A stretch of DNA of 64,000 nt from Corynebacterium camporealensis (GTDB taxonomy: Bacteria; Actinomycetota; Actinomycetes; Mycobacteriales; Mycobacteriaceae). The translations under genes were made by a program, and so were the position numbers. The notes beneath the pieces are model-generated. The model did no database searches and was not told where the DNA came from. It saw only the letters and a list, made by a program, of their open reading frames with translations. The DNA is taken from NCBI RefSeq assembly GCF_000980815.1, contig NZ_CP011311.1, forward strand, positions 974,571-1,038,570, read 5' to 3'. Positions 54,504 through 62,211 of this stretch are shown piece by piece. The stretch's first letter is position 1. Every line of letters begins with the position of its first letter.

Positions 54504-55838
54504 TTAGCCGGGGAAGGGAGCGTTCGGGCGGGCGTAGTAGATCCACACCAGCACGGTGGTCAGGGCGAAGTAGACGACACAGCCCCAGAAGAAGACAGGC
54601 ATGGAGACAAAGGACAGCAGCATGCCGACGATGAAGGGGCCAAAGGCGCCAATCGCGCCGGTCCAGCCGACGACGCCGCCAGCTTGACGCTTCGGCAGAA
54701 TCATTGGCATCTGCTTGAAGGTGCCGGCGTTGCCGAGACCGGTGAAGAAGAACATCACCAGCATGGAACCGAGGAACCACCAGAACTGATCCGGCGAGGA
54801 CGGGTTAAGGAAGAGGGCAGCGACCGCGGTGAAGATGGTCATGCCCAAACAACCAATGAAAGTCCAGATAGCGCCGCCGAACTTATCGCACAGCGGTCCC
54901 CACAGTGCACGAACCAAGGCACCGATCAGTGGGCCGAGGAAGGCATAAGCTGCACCATTAGGCAGGGAGGATGTGTCCATGGTCTGTGCGAAATCGGAGG
55001 TTTGACCATAAAGGTCGTTAATCATCAGCGCGAATTGGGCGGCAAAGCCGGAGAATGCACCGAAGGTCATCAGGTAGACGATGGTGAGAATCCAGGTGTT
55101 CTTGTTGCCGAAGATGTCGATCTGCTGGCGGAAGTTCGCCTTGACCGGGACATCTTTCAACATCGTCCATGCCAAGATTGCCATCAGGATGGTCCACGTC
55201 ACGAAGAAGATAGCCGGGTTGTGGACGAAGATTTCGCTGCCATCGTCCATGCGCTGCGGTGCAACGAAGCCGATGCCGATGAGGCTAAAGCCCATTAGCC
55301 ACGGTGCGACCAGCTGGATGCAGGAGATGCCGAAGTTACCGATTCCGGCTTGCAGACCCAGTGCAGTACCGGACATGCGCTTGGGGAAGAAGTAGCCGGT
55401 AGAAGGCATCAGTCCAGAAAAGACGCCACCGCCGATGCCGGAGGCAAAGGAGATGGCGAGCAGTTCTGCAAAGGAAGCGTCGGGACGCTGCACAACGGAG
55501 AACCAACCAAACATAGGCAGCAGGAAGAGCAGCGCAGACAGCGTGACGAGCTTGCGGGTGCCCAGGATGGGCGGCAAGAACATGAAGACGAGGCGGAGCA
55601 AGCCGCACGCCAGACCAGACACAGCAGTAAGTGCATACAGCTGACCGGCGCTGAGATCGAAACCGATCTCATTGAGCATGGGGGCAATGGCCGAGACTAG
55701 GTACCAGGCCGCAAAACCAATGATGAGGGTCGCGGTGGAGACAGTGAGTGTGCGCCAGGCAATCTTAGAGTCCTAGTGGTCGGGGTCTTCAGGATCCCAA
55801 CCTTGCAGGACCTTGCCTGAGGTATCGAGAGAGGTCAT
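54504..55838 (-). pseudogene. narK: narK nitrate/nitrite transporter, interrupted by an in-frame amber codon
   Basis: From the ATG at 55838 (GAGGAAA upstream) the frame runs 21 codons, meets TAG at 55775-55773, then stays open to 54504 with no other stop; full length would be 444 residues, normal for NarK. The residues around the stop read DPEDPDH-stop-DSKIAWRTL; NarK relatives are expected to have Trp here, so a single TGG-to-TAG change explains it. The next in-frame ATG (55679) would lose the first membrane helix. The rest keeps NarK features (about 11 more helices). Nitrate uptake/nitrite export by this gene is probably lost unless TAG is read through or the base is an error. Confidence 0.85.
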
Positions 55839-55908
55839 TTTTCCTCATTAAATCCGTAGAAAATACAACAGTTACCAATCTACAGGGCGATAACGTAAAA
55901 CGCGTCCC

Positions 55909-56004
55909 GAAAAATATGGATCTACCTGCGCAAATAAGAAACATTTGTGTTGCGGAAATCATCATTGGAACAGTTTCTGCTGGTAGGAAAGCTGAATATT
56001 TTTC
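55909..56004. promoter_or_regulatory. Paired AT-rich inverted motifs in the narK-mog divergent region
   Basis: GAAAAATAT (55909-55917) and its reverse complement ATATTTTTC (55996-56004) are 78 bp apart between narK and mog. They might be ArnR or other regulator sites; no consensus is claimed. The 242-bp region holds no gene. Confidence 0.3.
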
Positions 56005-56080
56005 CCAACGGCACCAACCTCTTGTGTGTGGAATTGGTCATAGTGGCCAAACGAAGAGGTCGCTACTTGAAGGAGCAGCC

Positions 56081-56557
56081 ATGCTAACTACCCCCGCGCG
56101 CTACACCGGCGCAGTCATCGTCGCCTCAGACCGGGTTTATGAAAAGCAACGCGACAACATCTCCGGTGACCTCGCCGCGCATTTGTTGTCTCACCATGAC
56201 GTTCATGTATCTCGAACGGAGGTCATCCCGGAAGGCCAAGAGCCGCTACGACAGTTGCTCAAAGCTTGCGTCGACGACGGTATCGACGTCATTGCTGTCG
56301 TGGGTTCGACCGGAGTTGGGGTGGGCAACTACACCCCGGAAATCAGTGCAGAGCTTATCGATGCCCGCCTCTACGGCCTGGAGACCCAAGTACTGCTCGA
56401 AGGTCTGAAGAACTCGCCGAAGGCGGGACTGTGCCGCGGAATCATCGGACTCACGCAGCACGGCGGCGGTAGCTTAATCATTAACTCCGCCTCTTCTAAG
56501 GGAGGTGTTAAAGACACGCTCGGCGTCGTACTGCCGCTGCTAGGAGATATCTTCTGA
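56081..56557 (+). CDS. mog: Molybdopterin adenylyltransferase Mog/MoaB-like
   Basis: 158 residues. The start at 56081 follows GAAGGAG; the longer frame from 55916 is rejected. Family blocks are VIVASDRVYEKQRDNISGD, VVGSTGVGVGNYTPE (GST instead of the usual GGT) and LTQHGGGSLIINS. It adenylates molybdopterin before metal insertion. It diverges from narK and converges on mobA, with about 36 bp between the ends and no clear terminator. Confidence 0.9.
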   Translation: MLTTPARYTGAVIVASDRVYEKQRDNISGDLAAHLLSHHDVHVSRTEVIPEGQEPLRQLLKACVDDGIDVIAVVGSTGVGVGNYTPEISAELIDARLYGLETQVLLEGLKNSPKAGLCRGIIGLTQHGGGSLIINSASSKGGVKDTLGVVLPLLGDIF

Positions 56558-56593
56558 CATTGTTCCTAGCGCGGCTGCCCTCAGCGAGCCGCG

Positions 56594-57142
56594 TTAAGAC
56601 TCGCGTGCTGGTAACTGCGCGAGCTCTTCTGGGGTGTCGACGTCATTCTCATAGCCATTGCCGTCGACTTCTACGCATGAGGCAGCTGCTCTCAACAGTC
56701 TTTTCGCCGCGACATTCTGTGGGTCACCGATACGTTCCAACGCTGCCCGGAGGGAGTCAGCGTTCCAGACCGCGCACAAGGGCTGGAGGTAATCATCGGA
56801 TACGGTCACCGCGACATCCGCGTCCTGTTCGGTTAATGCTTCGACTAACCTCGGCAGCATCCGCGGGCTATCCGGGGCATCGACAGCCAGCACTGCAATG
56901 TGCTCGGTGTCTAAGTGGGGAACGGCGGCGGCGATGCCTGCGACGGGGCCGCCGAAGGGTGGGTCTTCTACGACCTGTGGGCGGTTGTGTGGGTAGGGCG
57001 AGACCAGCAGTGGTTGTGCGTTATCAGGTAGCTGGTCGTAGAGGCGATCAATGAGAGCTTCACCGTGGGCGGTGACTCCTGCTTTGTCGACACCACCCAT
57101 GCGGGTGCCTTTGCCACCGCCGAGGACGATGACTCCTAGCAC
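56594..57142 (-). CDS. mobA: Molybdenum cofactor guanylyltransferase MobA
   Basis: About 182 residues from the GTG at 57142, which overlaps the moaC stop; TTG 57160 is an alternative. The nucleotide-binding loop GGGKGTRMGGVDKA is at the N-terminus and DDPPFGGPVAGI-like EDPPFGGPVAGIAA follows, with DAPDSP matching the metal-binding site. It forms the bis-MGD cofactor that NarG uses. Last gene of the moaA-moeA-moaC-mobA operon. Confidence 0.9.
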   Translation of the reverse strand: MLGVIVLGGGKGTRMGGVDKAGVTAHGEALIDRLYDQLPDNAQPLLVSPYPHNRPQVVEDPPFGGPVAGIAAAVPHLDTEHIAVLAVDAPDSPRMLPRLVEALTEQDADVAVTVSDDYLQPLCAVWNADSLRAALERIGDPQNVAAKRLLRAAASCVEVDGNGYENDVDTPEELAQLPARES

Positions 57143-57612
57143 GGCAGGTCCCGGGACCAATCGCCAGAACGACCACCGGACTTTGCGGTAATGCCGCTGC
57201 GGCGGATGTAAGCGGAGCGATCGACGCCCTTAACCATGTCGATCACAGACAGGGCGGCCACGGAGACAGCAGTAAGTGCTTCCATCTCTACGCCGGTGCG
57301 ATCGGCGGTGCGGACGGTGGCTTCGATAAAGACGTGGTCGTCGCGGATTTCCAGGTCGACAGCGGCACCGTGCACGCCAATGGTGTGAGCCAACGGAAGT
57401 AGGTCGGGGACCTTCTTGGCAGCAGAAATACCAGCGATGCGCGCGACTGCGAGCACGTCACCCTTAGGAACAGTGCCATCGCGCAGTGCCTCGAGTACCT
57501 CCGGCGAGCAGGCTACTTCGCCCTGAGCGGTCGCAGAACGCACCGTGGGCTTCTTCTCGGTGACATCGACCATGTAAGCCGAACCGGCCTCGTTAAGGTG
57601 AGTGAACTTCAT
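57136..57612 (-). CDS. moaC: Cyclic pyranopterin monophosphate synthase MoaC
   Basis: 158 residues from the ATG at 57612 with AAAGGAG upstream. Family blocks: MVDVTEKKPTVRSA, DLLPLAHTIG (catalytic region), VRTADRTGVEMEALTAVS and DMVKGVDR. With MoaA it makes cyclic pyranopterin, the first molybdopterin step. It lies 10 bp after moeA. Confidence 0.95.
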   Translation of the reverse strand: MKFTHLNEAGSAYMVDVTEKKPTVRSATAQGEVACSPEVLEALRDGTVPKGDVLAVARIAGISAAKKVPDLLPLAHTIGVHGAAVDLEIRDDHVFIEATVRTADRTGVEMEALTAVSVAALSVIDMVKGVDRSAYIRRSGITAKSGGRSGDWSRDLPC

Positions 57613-57622
57613 GTCTGCTCCT

Positions 57623-58870
57623 TTAAAAGTAGTAATAAACGTTGACGCTATCCCCAGCTGCAACGGGTTCGTCATAAGCGGCAAAGCCTTCAGTGCCCGC
57701 CAGCGAGGTCACCAAGTGACTGCCCAACCTGCGCGCAAAAGGCACCGCCTTTGGCGGGTAAGAGCTGTAGTCCAGTGAGACTGGCACTAATCCAGTACGA
57801 TCGCGCGGGTCGGGGAAGTCATCGGCAGCTACTGCCTGCAGCTGCGGGCGCGCCCATGGATTTGGGGCAGCCGGGAGTCCCGCCTTCGCACGCAACAGCG
57901 GTGCGAGGTAGAGGTGAAAGGACATAAAAGCTGCTACTGGATTGCCAGGCAGGCTAAAGACCGGACGGTCTTGGAATGTCGACAAGCCCTGGGGCGCGCC
58001 GGGCTTTTGTGCCACATGCTCAAACCAGGCCGTGTCGGACTCGTTCTGCTGGGCATTCTCAGTGAGCACGGCACGAACAGCATCGTAGGCACCAGCAGAA
58101 ACACCACCGGAGGTAATGATGAGCTCATGGTTAGCAGCAAGCTGCTTGAAGGTGCGGCGGACCTCCTCCGGGGAATCCGCACAATGCTTATGAGTGACCA
58201 CGGCACCGGGGCAGGTTGCGCACACTAAGGCTTCGAGCATCGGGCCATTGGAGTTAGGTAGCTGACCAGGCTGAAGCTCGTTGCTATCGACGAGCTCATC
58301 ACCAGAAGACACCAAGCCAACGAGGACCGGACGGTGGGTGGTGACGTCTGTGACACCGGCGGAAATCAGCGAAGCTAGGACGGCAGCATCAACGCGGGTG
58401 CCTTCGTGGGCGACGATATCGCCAGGTTGTACGTTTTCACCGGCGCGACGGATATGGGCGCGCTCGGTAGTGCGGTTGATGGTGACAGTATCGGGTAGCT
58501 CTTGTGGCCCCGGTTTGATGTTGGTGTCTTCGACAGGGACAACGAGGAGGTCGCCTTCAGCCGGAACGGTCGCACCTGTCATAATCCGCAGGGCCGTGCC
58601 AGCGGGTAGGTCCTGTGGGGTATCCCCGGCAGCGACGTCACCAGAAACCGGGAGAGTAAATGGGGTGTCCTGTAGGTCAGCGCGGTGGAGGATGAAGCCA
58701 TCCATGGCGGAGTTATCCCACGGTGGCACCGGAAGAGTTGCAGTGATATCGGCGGCGAGCACTGTGCCGATAAGCCCCTGGTCAACCGGGGTGGTCTCAG
58801 GAGAACCTGGAGTCAGAACAGGGCTTGCATAAGCCATGACGGCATCGAAATGCTCGGAGATACTGCGCAT
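57623..58870 (-). CDS. moeA: Molybdopterin molybdenumtransferase MoeA
   Basis: 415 residues from the ATG at 58870; the longer frame to 59047 overlaps moaA and is rejected. Blocks: PPWDNSAMDGF, MTGATVPAEGDLLVVP, the MoCF domain with VGLVSSGDEL and ITSGGVSAGAYD, and SLPGNPVAAF. It inserts molybdenum into adenylated molybdopterin from Mog. It starts 10 bp after moaA. Confidence 0.95.
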   Translation of the reverse strand: MRSISEHFDAVMAYASPVLTPGSPETTPVDQGLIGTVLAADITATLPVPPWDNSAMDGFILHRADLQDTPFTLPVSGDVAAGDTPQDLPAGTALRIMTGATVPAEGDLLVVPVEDTNIKPGPQELPDTVTINRTTERAHIRRAGENVQPGDIVAHEGTRVDAAVLASLISAGVTDVTTHRPVLVGLVSSGDELVDSNELQPGQLPNSNGPMLEALVCATCPGAVVTHKHCADSPEEVRRTFKQLAANHELIITSGGVSAGAYDAVRAVLTENAQQNESDTAWFEHVAQKPGAPQGLSTFQDRPVFSLPGNPVAAFMSFHLYLAPLLRAKAGLPAAPNPWARPQLQAVAADDFPDPRDRTGLVPVSLDYSSYPPKAVPFARRLGSHLVTSLAGTEGFAAYDEPVAAGDSVNVYYYF

Positions 58871-58880
58871 TGTCCCGAGT

Positions 58881-59999
58881 TTAGCCACCGATTGCAGACA
58901 TCGGACGATCTGGCTGCAAGAAGCCTTCATCGTCAATGCCATGGCCAGGCTTCTTGCGCCACATCTCACCCGCCCATGCGGTGGCGAGCTCATCGTCGCT
59001 GGCGCCATCGCGCATGAGGTCACGTAGTGGGGTCTCCGAATTGCCAAACAGGCAGTTGCGGATAGCGCCGTCAGTGGTCAGACGGGTGCGGTCGCAGTCA
59101 CCACAGAACGGGTGCGTGACTGAAGCAATGATGCCAATCTGGCCGCGAGTGCCATCGGCAGCAACGGCATCCCAGAGTGCCGCCGGGGCCGAACCACGCG
59201 GGGCACGCGCTGGAGTGAGTTCGATGTCCTCGCGCAGACGGGCCAGGATGTCATCGGCAGTCACCATGTCCTCGCGGCGCCACTGCTCGCGTGGGCCCAG
59301 CGGCATCTGCTCGATAAAGCGCAGCTGTGCGCCCTGGTGGAGCGCATAATCGGCCAGGGTGGGGATGTCTTCTTCGTTGACCCCTGGCATGACCACGGCG
59401 TTGATTTTCACCGGGGACAGGCCTGCTTCGGCTGCAGCGCCAATGGCTTCGAGCACGTGGTGCAGGCGGTCACGGCGCGTCAGCTTGAGGTAGCGCTCCG
59501 GGTCGATGGTATCGAGGGAGATATTGACGCGGTCGAGGCCGGCATCGGCAAGATTTGCGGCACGCTTTTCCAAGCCCAGGCCGTTGGTGGTCAGTGCCAC
59601 GGTGGGGGAGTTGCCCTCATCGGTACGCAGTGCCTTGGTCGTGGCGATGATCTCTTCCAAAGACTTGCGCAGCAGTGGCTCGCCGCCGGTGAAACGCACC
59701 TGGCGGATGCCGAGCTTATCGACGGCAATGCGAATCAGCCGGTTGACCTCATCATCACTCAAGGTCTGCTCGGTAGGCATCCAGTCCAGACCTTCAGCCG
59801 GCATGCAGTAGGTACAGCGCAGGTTGCAGCGATCGGTCAGCGAGACACGCAGATCGCGGGCCACGCGGCCGTAGCGATCGATGAGCTGACGACTGCCATC
59901 AGCAGCTGCTGCGGGCAGGTCAGAAGCCGGGCTGGCAGAGCCGGGGACGCTGGGCAGGCCCAAAGTCATCTGGCCGCCGGATTGAGAATCTGTCAACAT
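58881..59999 (-). CDS. moaA: GTP 3',8-cyclase MoaA
   Basis: 372 residues, radical SAM enzyme. The first 4Fe-4S cluster is held by Cys58, Cys62, Cys65 in DRCNLRCTYC; the second by the C-terminal FCGDCDRTRL and NCLFG cysteines; the protein ends in the Gly-Gly needed for activity. GGTGGAGGGCAC precedes the ATG. It converts GTP to the MoaC substrate and leads the operon. Confidence 0.96.
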   Translation of the reverse strand: MLTDSQSGGQMTLGLPSVPGSASPASDLPAAAADGSRQLIDRYGRVARDLRVSLTDRCNLRCTYCMPAEGLDWMPTEQTLSDDEVNRLIRIAVDKLGIRQVRFTGGEPLLRKSLEEIIATTKALRTDEGNSPTVALTTNGLGLEKRAANLADAGLDRVNISLDTIDPERYLKLTRRDRLHHVLEAIGAAAEAGLSPVKINAVVMPGVNEEDIPTLADYALHQGAQLRFIEQMPLGPREQWRREDMVTADDILARLREDIELTPARAPRGSAPAALWDAVAADGTRGQIGIIASVTHPFCGDCDRTRLTTDGAIRNCLFGNSETPLRDLMRDGASDDELATAWAGEMWRKKPGHGIDDEGFLQPDRPMSAIGG

Positions 60000-60053
60000 G
60001 TGCCCTCCACCTTAAAGGGCACAGTTCATTAAAGCTAACTACACCCGTAGAAA

Positions 60054-61868
60054 TTAATGCTCGATGCCTTGGCTCGCGGCGGTGGCATCGTCAGCGTCGT
60101 CGTCACGCAGCGACGCGGCGTAGTCCTCACGCTGGGATTCACCTGGGCCTTTAAGTCGGATGATGTTGTACTCGCCCTCGGCCAAGTGGGAGCGCAAGTC
60201 CTTCTTGTCGAACTTACCGACAGAGGTTTTATCAATGGACTTCACAAAGGTCCAGTACTCCGGCAGCATCCAGGCAGGTAGCTCTTTGCGCATGCCATCG
60301 CGGATTTGCTCAGCGGTATCGATAGTTGGGCTCACGCCCGCACGCAGCACCGTAACGGCCAGTGGGCGTTCCACCCACTGCTTATCCGGGTAACCGATAA
60401 CGGCAGCTTCGACCACAAGCTCATCCGCCATGATGAGGTTTTCCAGCTGCACGGAGTAAATCCACTCGCCACCGGAACGAATAACGTCGCGGGCACGGTC
60501 GGAGACAGTCAGGTAGCCGTCCTCGGTCACCGAACCGACATCGCCGGTGCGCAGCCAGCCGTCTGCGGTGAACTTAGATTCGGCTGCTTCGACAGCTTTG
60601 CCACGGAATTCGGAGGCCGAACCGCCCTCGTGGGCATTCGGGGAATCGTAGTAGGCACCGGTGACCAGGTTGCCGCGAACTTGAATTTCACCAGCGTTGC
60701 GGTCAGAACTGTTGACCACTTGGCCGTCGTTGACCACGCGGTATTGCAGCGAGGCAGGGAAGCGGCCCTGGGAAATGCGGTAGGCCCAGCGGGCATCGCC
60801 AGATGCACCCTGTGGTGGGCGGGCAACCGTGCCGACAGTAGAAGTTTCCGCCATACCCCAAACGTGGACGACATCGACGCCGTAGCGTTCCTCCCACAGA
60901 CGTATCAGCTGCGGTGGGACAGGGGAGCCACCCGCGAAGATTTCGGTGAGCGTCATGCGCTCTGGCGGGGAGTTGAGGTAGTGGACGAACAGCTGGATCC
61001 AAATGGTTGGCACGCCGTGGGCAACACGTGGGGAGGTCGCCGCAATCGCCTTGGCAAGCGTGGGTGCGGAAACGTCGGCATCGGGAAGCACCAGCGGGGT
61101 GCCCGTCATGAATGCCGCAAAGGGAACGCCCCAGCTGAGCACGTGATAAATCGGAATGCAGCACAGGAAAGTCTCACCGTGCGTCACGGCCAGTGAATCC
61201 GAGGCGCGCAAGTGCATTGCTTCCAAGTAGATGGAGCGATGCGAATAGACCACGCCCTTCGGCGCGCCCGTAGTGCCGGTGGAGTAGCAGAGCGCGGCAG
61301 CGGTGTTCTCGTCGAGAACCGGCCAGTTGTAGACCGTCGACTTGCCGTCGAGAAGCTGCTCATAGGAGTAGACCTCAACCCCACGTGGGAAGTAGGAGGA
61401 CAAGTGGGAGACATGTCCGGTGCCGGTAAAGACGACCGCGCGCACGCATTCCACACCGGCGAGTACCTTGCCCAGCTGCTGTGCCAGACGGGGATCGGCG
61501 ACGATGACTTCAATCTCAGCGTGGTTCACGATGTGCCGAATCTGGTCATTCATCAGCTGCTTATTCAGCGGAGTAAAGACTGCACCCTTGCAGGACGCAG
61601 CAAACATAACCTCGAGGTGCTCAGCGCAATTCCACATGAAAGAGCCCACGCGCTGGTCAGAATCCACACCCAAGTCGTTGTGCAGCGCATGTGCGAATGC
61701 TGCGGCACGTGCGCCAATATCGGCGAAGGTAGCTTCTTCAGCCGGTGGGGTGTCTTGCGCGTTGTTTTCGCCATGCCAGGTGGTGACCTTGGTTTGTCCG
61801 TGCACACTGGCTCCGTATTCCAGGATGCGTGAGACTGACAGGGGGATGTCCTGCATTGTGGAAAGCAT
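60054..61868 (-). CDS. Acyl-CoA synthetase (AMP-forming, FadD/AlkK-like)
   Basis: About 604 residues from the ATG at 61868; the ATG four codons later is possible. The AMP-binding signature YSTGTTGAPKG, the WGMAETS block, GWLRTGDVG and a C-terminal SVGKFDKKDLR lysine are present. It activates a medium- or long-chain fatty acid to its CoA ester; the chain length is not readable. In C. glutamicum a similar gene also lies between moaA and rho. The last ~25 residues are acidic. Confidence 0.88.
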   Translation of the reverse strand: MLSTMQDIPLSVSRILEYGASVHGQTKVTTWHGENNAQDTPPAEEATFADIGARAAAFAHALHNDLGVDSDQRVGSFMWNCAEHLEVMFAASCKGAVFTPLNKQLMNDQIRHIVNHAEIEVIVADPRLAQQLGKVLAGVECVRAVVFTGTGHVSHLSSYFPRGVEVYSYEQLLDGKSTVYNWPVLDENTAAALCYSTGTTGAPKGVVYSHRSIYLEAMHLRASDSLAVTHGETFLCCIPIYHVLSWGVPFAAFMTGTPLVLPDADVSAPTLAKAIAATSPRVAHGVPTIWIQLFVHYLNSPPERMTLTEIFAGGSPVPPQLIRLWEERYGVDVVHVWGMAETSTVGTVARPPQGASGDARWAYRISQGRFPASLQYRVVNDGQVVNSSDRNAGEIQVRGNLVTGAYYDSPNAHEGGSASEFRGKAVEAAESKFTADGWLRTGDVGSVTEDGYLTVSDRARDVIRSGGEWIYSVQLENLIMADELVVEAAVIGYPDKQWVERPLAVTVLRAGVSPTIDTAEQIRDGMRKELPAWMLPEYWTFVKSIDKTSVGKFDKKDLRSHLAEGEYNIIRLKGPGESQREDYAASLRDDDADDATAASQGIEH

Positions 61869-61875
61869 GCAACCT

Positions 61876-61881
61876 ACTTTA
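61876..61881 (-). promoter_or_regulatory. -10 element for a leaderless acyl-CoA synthetase transcript
   Basis: TAAAGT on the minus strand ends seven bases before the ATG at 61868 and no ribosome-binding site is seen, which fits a leaderless start. Confidence 0.45.
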
Positions 61882-61915
61882 GCCACGTCGCTGCAGGTGT
61901 GAAGACGCTATGCGC

Positions 61916-62211
61916 TATACTTGTTGGCGACTGGTAGGAATAGTCACATTTCCTACGTGTAACGAGCGCTTTTAACTTTTAAAGCTCGCAGTCGTTCTTC
62001 GAAAGCTTTCCCTCCCGCTGGCGGCGTGAAAACGGTTTCACCCCAAAACTAGGGAGAGGGTCTTTTTCATACTTAAACTGCCCGCCGAGGTTGCTCGGAT
62101 AAAGGGCGGTGTGACCACAAATTACACAATGGCTTCCAGCTTTCATTCCTCCCGCGTACGCGATGTACCGCCGGAGACTGGTCAAGCTGTCAAAGCGACG
62201 AAAGGACATCC
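61916..62211 (+). promoter_or_regulatory. rho promoter and long leader
   Basis: TATACT at 61916-61921 is a likely -10, giving a leader of about 280 nt. It holds small hairpins, GTGAAA-ACGG-TTTCAC (62027-62042) and CCGAG-GTTG-CTCGG (62085-62098), and a CCGCC/GGCGG pairing that competes with the latter. No gene is seen in this stretch. Leader-based autoregulation of rho is known in other bacteria; here it is inference. Confidence 0.5.

Noticed and set aside
55679..55679. narK start at ATG 55679
   Set aside because: It removes the first membrane helix and has no good ribosome-binding site, while the ATG at 55838 has one and an NarK-like N-terminus; hence the pseudogene call.
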